Shown: piece by piece, positions 50,640 through 63,002 of the stretch | Position numbering within the stretch: position 1 is the first letter of the stretch | Layout: every line of letters begins with the position of its first letter | Assembly (NCBI GenBank): GCA_945859605.1 | Contig: OX243811.1 | Location: 53,007,398-53,071,397, forward strand | Origin: Lumbricus rubellus | Lineage: Eukaryota > Annelida > Clitellata > Crassiclitellata > Lumbricidae | DNA length: 64,000 nucleotides | Direction: 5' to 3' | The notes under the pieces: model-generated | Told to the model about the DNA's origin: nothing | Databases searched by the model: none | Seen by the model: only the letters and a program-made list of their open reading frames with translations | Translations under genes and position numbers: made by a program

Positions 50640-50900
50640 AAGATGCTGATTCCACCTCCAGAATATTACAGTCTTAAGATGCTTTATCTTGTCTCTATAT
50701 GCGACTCCTTACCTTCTGCGTGGTTTCTGTTCTGAAATGGACGCGCTAGACATCGGCTTGTGCATGGGGTTTATAATAAGAAGCAGTTCTTGCGCGGGTG
50801 TTGGAGACCCACGGTGATTAATTAACCATAAATAAGTAGGTCTATCATTGATAAATGCTTTATTTTAGCAGTTGTAATGAGAGAGCGTCGAGAATATTAA
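50640..50900 (-). promoter_or_regulatory. Promoter and leader exon of vWA gene B (duplicated module)
   Basis: Minus TATAAA at 50775-50770 is followed by a leader whose donor reads CAGAAG|GTAAGG at 50713. The region is homologous to 61820-62110 upstream of copy C (shared GATGCTGATTCC, GGCTYGTGC, GGTTTATA, TTGATAAATG). Its distal part is repeated at about 51065-51290. Confidence 0.65.
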
Positions 50901-51064
50901 TGCGACGTCTATAAATCTCACATAAATAAATAACATAAATCACATAAATAAATTATTATAAGACCATTATATAATCAAACAGGGCAGCATTAACTGAATT
51001 AATTTCGCAGGTGTTGTTTTGAATTTTAAGAAAGTACGCAAATGGAAAACTCTTTTCTAAGCTT

Positions 51065-51290
51065 ATAAGAAGCCGTAGGCTACGTGCGCGGGTATTGGAG
51101 GAGCACTGTGATAAAACTTAAATAAGTAGACTACCATTGATAAATGCTTTATTTTCGCAGTTGCACTGAGAGAGCCTCGAAGATATTGGCCCGCACCGAT
51201 TGCACCTATGTTAAAAACGGCCGTTGATATTAGTGTGACATCTATAAATAATCTCACACAAATAAATTACTTTAAAATCATTATTTATAA
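51065..51290 (-). repeat. Extra copy of the vWA distal promoter module
   Basis: Shares GTGCGCGGGTATTGGAG, CATTGATAAATGCTTTATTT, GAGAGAGC, CGAAGATATT and ATCTATAAAT-ATCTCACA with 50795-50940, so part of the upstream region is locally duplicated. No linked coding exon was found. Confidence 0.7.
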
Positions 51291-51399
51291 TCAAACAATG
51301 GCACAGACCAGAACTCGCTGCTTCCTCCATCTTCGCGAAGATAAGATTTATTGGATACCCGCTCGAGTGCGGATCGATGACGTAAGCTTATAGCCTAAG

Positions 51400-52375
<976 letters not shown>

Positions 52376-54165
52376 AATATTTAATATGTCATCCTATTAA
52401 GACTGGTTGGTCAGATAAGAGAGCGGGAAACTAATTTTTAAGACATTAGACAGCTGTGACATATGAAATATATTCAGGGGCGGACACAGAAACTTTTGAA
52501 GGAGGCCAAAATGTTTGGTCTTGGGTCTGTAAAAACTTTGTGTTGGTCTGTAGCCGAAAAATCTGATGAATAAGATTTATATAGAGAGCCAAATGCTTTC
52601 ATACTTTAAAAATTTCATTGTCGGACCAAAAAGTGGTGGTGACTATCACCACCAATTTTAAAAGTGGTGTGTGACTGGACACCACCGTCACAATAGAATG
52701 TTACGCCTATGGCCCTATGCTTACATGTAATAATTATTACAATTTATTTGAGCCGTTACATGGGCGCCTCCCAAAACAATTACAGTTAGGCAACACCCAT
52801 CGAGCGACCACAAGCGGCGCTCCTTTTACATGCAGCCAAAGCGAAAAAGGCGCTCGATGCTGTCGCTGTTGAGTGGTGCCAAGCCCAACTCTAAGCAAAG
52901 GAGGAGGGCAACATCAACAAATTTGATTCCTGAAATGCGTCATAAATTCTAACATTTAGGTCTACCTCTTAGTGTTTTGCCTTAATAATAATGCAGTTGA
53001 AAGTTGATTTCTACAATCTGTAGGTCTACCCGGTTTAACTGCACCGATAATTGCTAATCCTGTTCATTTCAATAGTCATAGCGTTCTTGTATCGAGAGTC
53101 ACCGTCGCCGCATTCGTCAACTCTAAAGTGACCGTTTTAGCCTAGCAGCTTGCTTGGATGGTGTGGTATTCGGTTAAAACTGCGCGCGCAAAACCGCCCA
53201 TATCAAAACCGCGCACGTTCAGAACCACGCTCGATCATAATTGCGATGCCTGGTTTTGTGCTGGAATGTGTCATCAATTAGTACGTTGTGGAAAAAGAAA
53301 TTATGCTGACATCATCGCCGATGATGATCAGATGCAAAAAACCTGTTAACCCCGCCAACGTACCCCCACTTCCCCCAAGTGAATAATTTTCAGAAAGTAC
53401 TTTTCGAAACATTATCAATGTGCACAGAGAACCCCCAATATGTCGGGTAGTGTGACACCGAGAACCTTGACTACTTCAACCCGTTCGATCCGTTTTATGA
53501 AGGCATAGGCTGTAGACGTTTTGGAACGGGAACGCCTAGATACGGCCTCACATGGCTTGAAATGATTAAGGCACTATTTTCAATAGCACACTCTGCTTTG
53601 TGGTCACTTTCTACATCATAGAATTCTTGTATCTAGAGTCACCATATAGAGTCACCGGTATTATAATGTCAATATTTGATGTAGGAATAGTCAGATAACC
53701 GTCGTTATTTTAATTTTAAAATTCTGTTGCCTGCACTAAGTCGTTTTTAATCCTGAAATCAAGGTCAGAAAGTTTACCGACCCAAGTCTACATGTAGATC
53801 CCTGTAGGCCTATAATGCTTTGATTAATGCACATGCATGGAGACTAGCACTTAATCCTATGCGTTCGCTGTGCTATCAGAGCAAAAACCCAGTTACAAAC
53901 ATTGTTGGGGGCAGGGCTTATTTTAACGTGCAGCTGGACACAAAGTGTGTAGTTGGAAAACGAATTTGTGCAGTTGAAAATCAGGTTTTGTGCAGTTACT
54001 TTTTTACACACAATCGCATAAGCAATGCAAGTAGCTAATATATTTTAGTTAAACTGGTTGTAGCAAACAAGATTAAAAGACATGTTTGCCGTGAATTTAA
54101 CTTTAAATTTCTATATGTGTTAAGTGTTGCTTATATTTATTGAGGTCTTAGCCCACGCTTATAAG
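52376..54165. other. No gene seen
   Basis: Intergenic. Starts near CAGGGGCGGACACAGAAAC (about 52477), resembling a hAT tip, but no matching right end was found. Open frames at 53158-53349 and 53820-54038 are unsupported. Confidence 0.4.
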
Positions 54166-55275
54166 CACTGAAAAGTACAGGTATTTTGTTATGATGGCAC
54201 CTTAAAATGCTGCCATTGCAATGTGGAAATTCAAAAAGTTTCTCGTAAGGCTCTGAAAAAGTACAGGTATTTTGTTAAGATGACACCTTAAAATGCTACC
54301 ATTGCAATGTGGAAATTCAAAAAGTTTCTCGTAAGGCTCTGATAAAGTACAGGTATTTTGTTAAGATGACAAATTAAAATGCTACCATTGCAATTTGGAA
54401 ATTCAAAAAGTTTCTCATGAGGCTCTGAAAAAGTACAGGTATTTTGTTAAGATGACACCTTAAAATGCTACCATTGCAATGTGGAAATTCAAAAAGTTTC
54501 TCGTAAGGCTCTGAAAAAGTAGAGGTATTTTGTTAAGATGACACCTTAAAATGCTACCATTGCAATGTGGAAATTCAAAAAGTTTCTCGTAAGGCTCTGA
54601 TAAAGTACAGGTATTTTGTTAAGATGACAAATTAAAATGCTACCATTGCAATGTGGAAATTCAAAAAGTTTCTCATGAGGCTCTGAAAAAGTACAGGTAT
54701 TTTGTTAAAATGAGACCTTAAAATGCTACCATTGCAATGTGGAAATTCAAAAAGTTTCTCGTATTAAGGCTCTGAAAAAGTACAGGTATTTTGTTAAGAT
54801 GACACCTTAAAATGCTACCATTGCAATGTGGAAATTCAAAAAGTTTCTCGTAAGCCTCTGAAAAAGTACAGGTATTTTGTTAAGATGACACCTTAAATTG
54901 CTACCATTGCAATGTGGAAATTCAAAAAGTTTCTCGTAAGGCTCTGATAAAGTACAGGTATTTTGTTAAGATGACAAATTAAAATGCTACCACTTCGGGA
55001 ATTCAAAACGTTTCTCATGAGGCTCTGAAAAAGTACAGGTATTTTGTTAAAATGAGACCTTAAAATGCTGCCATTGCAATGTGGAAATTCAAAAAGTTTC
55101 TCGTATTAAGGCTCTGAAAAAGTACAGGTATTTTGTTAAGATGACACCTTAAAATGCTACCATTGCAATGTGGAAATTCAAAAAGTTTCTCGTAAGGCTC
55201 TGAAAAAGTACAGGTATTTTGTTAAGATGACACCTTAAAATGCTACCACTGCGGGAATTCAAAACGTTTCGGTAT
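54165..55275. repeat. 86-bp satellite, 13 units, with higher-order structure
   Basis: The unit contains GTACAGGTATTTTGTTA, TTAAAATGCTACCATTGCAA and TTCAAAAAGTTTCTC. The tacag landmark begins at about 54176, 54262, 54348, 54434, 54520, 54606, 54692, 54781, 54867, 54953, 55034, 55123 and 55209. Sequence variants recur in order (see findings). It lies between vWA genes B and C and has no coding capacity. Confidence 0.97.
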
Positions 55276-55482
55276 GTGCCCCTCCCCGAACCCCTCCCCT
55301 ACCAGTCTAGGCGCTACGCGCCTCACGAGAGTCCTTCGGACACTCGATTGTCTGCCCCCCCCCCCCCAGAAACCTGATTTTCCCCCCAGCGGAGGGGGAC
55401 TAGATTAAACACTGCTCTTTGGAGAGGTAGGTTTATAAGCTTAGCAAATTACACTATCATGATAATGATAATAATATTAATA

Positions 55483-55528
<46 letters not shown>

Positions 55529-55600
55529 TTAATAATAATAATGATCAATAAAAATAATAATAATAATATAAAAAATAAGAAGAAGAATTAGACCTTAGTC
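55276..55600. repeat. Low-complexity C-rich block and (AAT)n array
   Basis: C-rich tracts at about 55278-55305 and 55355-55390 flank AGGCGCTACGCGCCT (near 55310) and GAGAGTCCTTCGGACACTC, both small hairpins. ATA/AAT repeats follow from about 55460 to 55580. Confidence 0.8.
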
Positions 55601-56269
55601 TCAATAATGACCAATCTACCCGATGTAGGATGCTATTCTGATAATTATGTGCAGTTGAGAAATTTCTTTAAAATAACCCCTGGTTGGGGGATTGACATGG
55701 TGGCTCTCTGTACGGCCAGGCAACTATAGCCTACCTCCTTTAGCCATTATTAGCAGTCTAGGGTCCATCTAACTTTTGCTTCTGCTTTTGCTACTCTGGT
55801 AAATCTCTGGTTATATCCGGCCAGCAAGGCATATCCTTGTTTTGTGTTCGTGGGTCAAGGTATAATTATACATGTATCTACGTGTTTATGAGTGTTCATA
55901 ACATCATGCATGGACGTGTCCGTGTGGTACTTTGCCTTCTTTTTGTTTAATTATGATTATTATTGCCATCTTGGCATGACTATGCCGTGCCGCTGGATCT
56001 GATTTTTAGTTTTGTCATCTCACCTGTTGTTTAGGTCAATGGGTGACATTGATGAGTGAATTGATAAGTGTTATGTGTCGATAAACTATAGATTAATATT
56101 TTTATGTGGTTCTCTGCTGTAGGCCTACACTTTCCGTACATGTCACCAATTATACAGTTATGCTTCTAATTATAGCTATGCTACATGCATTTCCGAAGCG
56201 AGATGGGTTTTCTCGAGATCAAATTTCAGTAACCACAAATTTTACACTTTGAGTTTGCTACTGAGACGA
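55601..56269. other. No gene seen; 3' flank of vWA copy C
   Basis: Intergenic sequence without supported frames. Confidence 0.4.
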
Positions 56270-56275
56270 TTTATT
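56270..56275 (-). terminator. Polyadenylation signal of vWA copy C
   Basis: Minus AATAAA about 155 nt beyond the stop at 56430, orthologous in position and context to 47689-47694 of copy B. Confidence 0.65.
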
Positions 56276-56812
56276 AAACGTTTTCAGTTTTATCATCAAT
56301 GATGATGAGCGACAATTATTATTTTAGTCAATGTTCGAATAGATGCGGGTTTTCTTTTTCGAAGTCTTTGGTTGTAGTGCAGTTGTGAAGTGGCAGAGAC
56401 TGCAACTATCTATAGCTTCCTGTATTCGACTACACTTCGCAAGTTCTGCAGCAAATGGCTCGTATGGTCGCGTCTGAACATGTAGTCTTTTCGATGGTCT
56501 TGCACCAGGTAGCCTTGTCTCCCATCGGACAGCCTGTTAAGAAGTAAAGATAATGTTCAATCGTTAAAAATTAGTTGCATCACTTTGCGTTGCAAACGAA
56601 AATTGATAAAGTTCGTCACACATTGGCATTATAAACGCTGATTGAGGCCTATTCATCCTTTCAAAATTCTCGAATAGACTTCGGAATAGTTTTAGCAATT
56701 GGCCTACATGACAAGTCTATAGGCCTAGACTGTTTTCAGGGAAAATCGTACAGTTACAGGTTTTCATAATCGCATGAAGTCCAGTGGCATGATTGGCCGC
56801 AAACTTTGATCT

Positions 56813-56985
56813 TAAGACCAGGACCAAGACCAAAACGCTGTAGACTATCTAAAGACCAAGACCCACACCAAGACCTTTAAAAACGAACTCGAGCGCACTA
56901 AGACCAAGTCCTTCGTCTCGAAAATAAGAAGACTGATTTCCACACCCTCAAGGGTGTTGGCCTATTCAGGCTTGATCATAAATTT
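56813..56985 (+). repeat. GACCAAGACC repeat, copy 1
   Basis: Contains GTAGACTATCTAAAGACCAA, GCGCACTAAGACCAAGTCCT, GAAGACTGATTTCC and GGGTGTTGGCCTATTC. The reverse complement occurs at 63003-63145. It lies in intron 2 of vWA copy C. Confidence 0.85.
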
Positions 56986-58224
56986 TATTAGACGTTATAA
57001 TGGTCTTCGATAACCATGTGACTTTTCGTATTGTAAGAAGCACGGCGTTAATCAAAAGCCTAAAAATCATCGCCGTCGTTTATTTCAAGAGTTTCATTTC
57101 ATGAAACATATCGTCTATGAGAGAAAGCTGAAAAGCTATCGTACGCGCCAATTAAGCCAATTGTTTTTAATTAACGAATAAAGACATATAAATCTACAAC
57201 TTACTTGCAGCGCAAACTGTTTTCTTGAAATGGGTCACAAGCTGGTCAGCAACAACATTCAGACCTGCGATATCTGGAACGTAGGCGACGGTTTGGCTTG
57301 CTGCAAAGATGCCGTTCTTTATGCCTCTCTGCAGACTAGAGACATCGAAAAATGCAAACGGAGATGCCATGTTCATTATTTCGCTTAAGTCCACCGAGGT
57401 CGTCATAGCAACTACCAGCATGACAATTCCTTGGTTGTGCGCCGCCTGTGCACTAGGAATTGTTTTCGCATGATCGATTGTAGACTGTCCATCGGAAATG
57501 ACGATACAGATGTGAGCTGCACTTCGTCTATACAATGGATCTTTGGGGCTTAGAAGCTGAGTTCACATAACGTTTATACCTCCTGATGCATTTGAACTCT
57601 GACCCATGCCTTTATAAACGACACCGTCAATCTTGTTAGTGATCTCATTAATATCGGATGTGAGTCTAAATTCCATCGTTACATCGTTGTCATAAGTTAT
57701 CAATCCAACGTGAACTTTTCCGGGACCAACATTTAGGCTTTTACACAAAGCTTTGAGCAACGGCTTGACGTACCTGTTGAATCTTCCTTTTAATCTTCCA
57801 TCTCCTTCAATGCTTCCTGATGTCTGTACGACCAGGGCGACATCGGCAATTCCAAAGCAGTCCTTAACTAATTTTTCTAAAATGTTAAACCGCGCAAAAG
57901 CTACATTATAAACTTGGAAATCAAAAATTTAACTATTCATTGCTATTACGATAGCAATGAATAGTTAGCAAGTACAGCAGCAACATTTAATGTTATTGAT
58001 AAGTCAAGGTGTTTCAGATTTATTTCAGATTCGCAGCTAGAGTTAGACCCTGCTTGCTTTATAGGCTACACATCGTTTTGTTCATTGCTCGCGATATTAA
58101 ATTTTTAATTTAGTTTGTTACAGTAATTGCTAAGAGCTAGTCAATAAAAATAAAGGCTATAAATTTGTGTGGTTAAAAATGCGATGCAAAATTACTTTTT
58201 AAAATGATTCCGATCACATTAGGC

Positions 58225-59260
58225 CTACCGATCTGCTGCGTGACAATCTGCACTGGCTGCGTGTCCCTTAGCGGATAGCAGACAAACTGCGCTTGATTAT
58301 GCCTGCCTATAAGGCGCTGCATCCATCATCCTATCATGGGCGCCCGCAGAAATTTTCGCAGGGGGGGCAAATTTTTTTTCAATGGTCACCGTTAAATTTT
58401 TTTTTTTGCAATAGGTTGAAAAATGCAAACCTGAAAATTAAGAACTTGGGCATTTGCATGATGCATTTGCATCAAGAGGTTTCTTGATGCAAATTTCTCA
58501 GTTTCATATTGTATATCATTTTGATATCAACAGTGTCCTTAGTGCAAAAAATTTGTTAAAAATCATATAGTTGATGTTAAAAAGTTGCACCTGACGGGGT
58601 ACTGTATATTATGTCCATAGAATGAATGAATGAATAAATGAACAAAAAACGAGTATCAGTTGGAGAATAAGCAGGTCTCTTAACGTAATTTCAGTGTCCT
58701 GTTGAGAATTTTGCACATAATGTTTTAGTGTAATTCATTGATAATTAATTTTTGTGCGGTTGTGAAAGCTTGCATTACAGCCAGGTTCCAATCGAGAAGG
58801 CTATATTTGCATGGGCGCCCGCTGGAGGGTTAAAAACCTATGTTCATTGCTACATTTTTTTTAGCAAGAGCTAGAAAATGGAAGGCAGAAGGCATTTTTA
58901 TTTTTATTGAGATTTCTAAACATAGATTTCTGACGACTTTCACTGTGTTTATTATTTGTACAATTAGTGCCTTATTGCGAAGAAATTTGATAAAAACTCA
59001 AAGTAATAGTTAGAAAAAAAATAGATTTCCATTTTCCAGGGGGGGGGCAAGTGCCCCCCCTTGCCCCTATGTGCGGGCGCCCATGCATCCTATGCCCGAC
59101 TTCTGCATTTGGGTAGCAGACAACCGGCTAAAATTGTGCCACACGGCGCAATGACTAAAGAAACCTCGCTGACTCATTTTTTTCGAGCTTCTGTTGCAAG
59201 TCAAAGATCGGTTTCGTTACATTCAGCAAGCCTTACTTTTGCAACTGATTTTTATTAGAT
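58225..59260 (+). pseudogene. Non-LTR retrotransposon reverse-transcriptase tail, split by a MITE
   Basis: Plus frame fragments LHWLRV, IADKLRLIMPAYKALHPS and, beyond the MITE, RLLHLGSRQPAKIV follow the CR1/L2-type pattern (LHWLPV...KALH...) with stops and frame changes. The MITE 58335-59085 is inserted in it. It lies in intron 1 of vWA copy C. Confidence 0.6.
58335..59085. mobile_element. hAT-type MITE (751 bp)
   Basis: Inverted ends CATGGGCGCCCGCA and TGCGGGCGCCCATG are flanked by a perfect 8-bp duplication, CATCCTAT (58327-58334 and 59086-59093). G/C runs lie next to both tips. An internal CATGGGCGCCCGC at about 58812 suggests a nested or rearranged copy. No transposase. Confidence 0.9.
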
Positions 59261-59944
59261 TGTAGAACAATGTAGGGCCTAGCCAATGAGCTTCTGCAAT
59301 ATGCATGCGAGACCAGCGATATAATGGGAACAAGACCAAGTTTGTTTAGTTAAAATATGACTATATCTGAGCTGAAATTTAAAGTAGGTCTATTTAACTC
59401 AACGTTGGCAACGGATTTCTGTTAATAAGTTAGCTGGTGCTTTGTTCGAGTTTTCCAATATCTTTGGAAAGCAAATATCGGTCTAATTATAGATCTAAAT
59501 ATATTATAAATGTGATTTTCGAAGTATAGAAAATGTATAGAGTACTAAAGGCGTGGTAAAAGAAGTGTATTGTAGCTTATTTAATTGTTGGTTATTGCAT
59601 TTTTTTCAACATTTGTCAAAGAAAAGTTGTTTTGGCGGAGAACAATTCTTGTCAATTAGAAGTGGAATTTTTTTAATAGTCATACGTAAACAGAAGCTGG
59701 ACTGATGAGAAATAGGCCTAATTCATAATGACATATAAGCTATATTGATGATAATAATGACAGTAATAATCTTTTAAAAGAACAATCCCGTTGACAGACC
59801 GCAATCGGTTAGAGTGTATAGTAGCCTGATGCAATTGAAACAATTCACAAGAACGCAATTGACAGAAGACATAAATCTTAACTACCGGTACTTAGAGAAC
59901 AGACTGCATGCAAATCACGGCGATAGAGTCTAATACCAGCCCGA

Positions 59945-60020
59945 AAAGCATGTCTACCCTACGGGGGCTCAACCTTGTGTCCGCTGATCTCCATGCCATT
60001 GTGTTATCCAACGTGTTACT
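59945..60020 (-). repeat. tRNA-SINE-like segment
   Basis: Plus AAAGCATGTCTACCCTACGG and GGGCTCAACCTTG parallel 7675-7745 in the hAT intron. It is a decayed copy in intron 1 of vWA copy C. Confidence 0.45.
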
Positions 60021-60614
60021 GGATGGACCTCCCTTTGGAAGTTTATGATTTACAAACGAATAGAGTCTACTCTTTAAATGGAAGCTGGGACGATGAAACA
60101 ATATCTTGCCTAGATCGAAGCTGTATTTATGAAAAATTAATGTTTCTAACCAAAGCAGGCCTAGAATTTGGATTTGTGAGGAACAAAACGGTAATACAAT
60201 GAGCTTAAATGCACTAGTAACGAAAAGTGTTGCTGGCGAAGCCGGGTGTAATAATTTATTCTATCACTTTTTCTGGCACAAATATAAGAGTAGCCTAATA
60301 ATTTAATCTAATCACTTTTTCTGGCACAAACATGAGAATAAGAAACCTAATGACTAATTTACTATTTAGTAATGGCCAACATTGAATCTTGGTGTGGTTC
60401 AAAGAGTTGAATGTGGAGTTGTGGACGCCATAATAACTTGATTTTGTGCAAAACGCTATTAGGGGCCACTTAAATTATCAAATTTTAACGGTGGGGAAGT
60501 GAAGCATATTGCTATACCAAGATATTCATTACCTTGCTGTATTAAATCGCTTCTTGATATCATACAGATGTGCGCGTGAAGTAGAAGAACCAACGCTGCC
60601 TTTGCCAGATACAT

Positions 60615-61819
60615 GACTCTGCAAACGATTTACATGGACATTTTGTAAGTAGCCTAACTCTGATCTTTTATTGAATTATGATTAATCTTTTTCGTCGCTT
60701 GAACTGGTTGTTCTAGCGAGAAGTGAACGCTGATTGAAATCTGATCAAAAGCTGGCACCATTTGCAGGTTAAAATATATAGCCTATCTCTCGATTAAAGC
60801 GGTGATGTGGATTTTAAATCGAGGAGGTCTTCTATTACGCGAGAACGAAATACCTGATCTACTCGACTTGAAATTCGAAGATATATAGCTAATCACTGGC
60901 CTGCTGCTGCTGAATGCTGATGACCTCCAGCCTTCTGCGCACGTTTGGGAACGATAATTTTAATAAGCAATAAGGTCTTTTATTAGTTTTTGCATCAAGG
61001 ACACCAAACAAAATAAATGCTTTAGTGGTTTATGCCGTGGCACTTCCTCAGGTAGGAATTGTATTCTAATTATAGGAGTTTACCAGTTCGCGAGTCGTTT
61101 TATTGGAAATGTGCCTTAAACTGCAATTTCATAAGTGGTTTTTAGATATTGCTCAAAGAGACTTGAATTTAGTTTTGTGCAGACATTCCTTCACAAATTT
61201 GCTCAACTAAGTCTACGTTTTGAAGTCACTACCATTTTTCAGAAAATATAAACCCGGTAGGCAAACCAGTTACGTTATTCACTTGGTTCACTATAGTTAA
61301 ATTAATATAAGCTTAGATCTAATTATTAATAGGCCTACTAGCTTTTAGATACAACAGTTAAAAACGTTTGTCGAGAGTCCATTTATTTAAGGAAACCCAT
61401 CAAAATTTACTCAACATTCATACTAAAAGCACAAATTAGGCCAAGTGGATGAAGAGCAATCGCATAAAACAGCGTCAATGTGTAATATTCCGTGCAGTAG
61501 GCAATTCTATGTAGAAGTTTTCAGCCTATCGTCCTACCTTCATAGAGAAGTTATAGATTAATTAGAGAATAATTTTTAGACAATAATAATTTATTGTCGC
61601 GACATTCCTCGAAGTCTCGATAATGCGGTAGGGATGTATCTATTCTTTGCATGGCCGTAGATCTAATGCGCGCCAGATTTTATTTTTTGACCTGAATATA
61701 TGGGCCCAAGGATGATCCTAAATTTTTGCAGACTAATGTTTTATCAGCCCTTGTTAATCCGGACAGAACGAAAAAAGTTCTTTTGATAAAAAGAGTTAAT
61801 CGACGATGAACCGAAGATC
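60615..61819. other. 5' region of vWA copy C; nothing else seen
   Basis: Lies between the signal-peptide exon and the duplicated promoter, so it corresponds to leader intron in copy B. No other feature is supported. Confidence 0.4.
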
Positions 61820-62110
61820 AAACCGTGAAGATGCTGATTCCGCCGGAAGATGACAGACTTTTCAAGATGCTTTGTCTGGTCTCTTGGTGACTCCTTCTGT
61901 GTTTCCCCGTCTGAAGTGGAACAGCTAAACATTGGCTCGTGCGTAAGGTTTATATAGGAACTGACACTGTCATGTGCATAGGAGATGCACGGTTAATAAA
62001 TTAAATGAATGCCCTTGATAAATGGCTTATTATTTTTTGAAAATGCACTGAGAGACTACGGAATTTTAATGCGCGACAATAAATCTCACTGATGTGAGGT
62101 TTATTGTTAT
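61820..62110 (-). promoter_or_regulatory. Promoter module of vWA copy C
   Basis: Minus TATATAAA at 61956-61949. Homologous to 50640-50900 (GATGCTGATTCC, GGCTCGTGCG, TTGATAAATG). The leader-exon donor is deleted: plus CTCCTTCTG against CTCCTTACCTTCTG in copy B. Confidence 0.65.
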
Positions 62111-62208
62111 TGCTAGACGGCGCAGCATTCACTGAATTAATATCACAGGTGCTGCTTAAATTTCAAGAAGCCGCACAATGACAATGGATCCAAAGCTAAC
62201 GGTCTCAT

Positions 62209-62430
62209 GACAAAATGTCGCAAGACAAAATGTCGCAGACAAAATGTCGCTGACAAAATGTCGCTGACAAAATGTTGCAGTGACAATATTTCACAAGACA
62301 AAATGTCGCAGGCAGAATGTCGTGGACAAAATGCTGCCGACACAATGTCGCCGACAAATGTTGCTGTGACAATATGTCGCAAGACAATATGTCGCAAGAC
62401 AAAATGTCGTGGACAAAATGTCGTGAAATA
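62209..62430. repeat. Tandem array of GACAAAATGTCGC units, about 15 copies
   Basis: Units of 13-16 bp, each a small dyad (GACA-AAA-TGTC or GACA-ATA-TGTC). Frames rich in DILS/TFC on minus are artefacts of the repeat. Confidence 0.93.
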
Positions 62431-62438
62431 AGTGCGTA

Positions 62439-62815
62439 GTGCGTGTAATAAGCAGGAGAAAGCATCGGTGGCTGGGCCACATACTTAGAGGAGAGGGTAT
62501 GTTGGTGACGTTGCTGGAGGGACGTATGGAGGGAAAGGCAACGAGAGGCAGAAGAAGATTAAATATGCTGAGTGATCTGGATAATGGAGACGTGTATGGA
62601 AACACCAAGAGGAAGGCGCAGGACAGAGCGGGATGGCGGCGGTCGGAGAGGATCACCGGATTGTACACGTCACAAACCTGCTCAACAGCAGAAGACTGAA
62701 GAGAGAGATAGTGTGATAATGGCTTCGATCTATCCGAAGTTTGAAGTATACCTATAACGAGGAGGTAAACTTGCAAAGCATGGTTGCGGACCAGGATAAA
62801 AGAGGACCCACCTGA
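62439..62815 (+). pseudogene. Non-LTR retrotransposon C-terminal remnant and 3' tail
   Basis: The plus frame RRKHRWLGHILRGEGMLVTL, then GRMEGKATRGRRRLNML, matches the post-reverse-transcriptase tail pattern (HxxR...G...RGRRR). It is followed about 100 bp later by ACCAGGATAAAAGAGGACCC, the tail motif also seen near 16550 and 37385. Confidence 0.8.
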
Positions 62816-63002
62816 GACAATATAATAATCGTTTCTGAGAGTCATTGTTGTCTCTGAAGACAGATCTTAACCTATCTGTCGTGTGGACTTCGAACTGGTA
62901 GCAATCGTAGCATTCCAAAGTGCATTTCCATCTGATTCAATTAACGGTTGCATGTTTCATTTTGAACAATGCATTTAGAGGAAATTTTCTAATAAAACTT
63001 CT
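62816..63002. other. No gene seen
   Basis: Short unassigned stretch between two repeats. Confidence 0.4.

Larger units (their letters stand above)
56430..60614 (-). pseudogene. vWA-ShK pseudogene, copy C
   Basis: Minus exons 60614-60533, 57876-57205 and 56533-56430 keep the phase-1 joins and overall length of copy B (286 codons). A TGA at 57565-57563 (codon 132) interrupts the vWA domain where copy B has AGA. The first adhesion-site residue is also lost: Q45-T-S-G-S replaces D-V-S-G-S. The leader exon has lost its donor: copy B reads AGAAGGTAAGGAG where copy C reads AGAAGGAG. The ShK exon is intact (CPMGDKATWC, then CCRTC). The signal peptide (ALVLLLHAHIC) is preserved. There is no frameshift, so decay is recent or the domain was retained for a time. 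A sequencing error at the TGA alone would not explain the other two changes. Confidence 0.87.

Noticed and set aside
62143..62845. Cys/His-rich frames with DILS and TFC repeats
   Set aside because: Produced by the 13-16-bp tandem array; not a zinc-finger protein.
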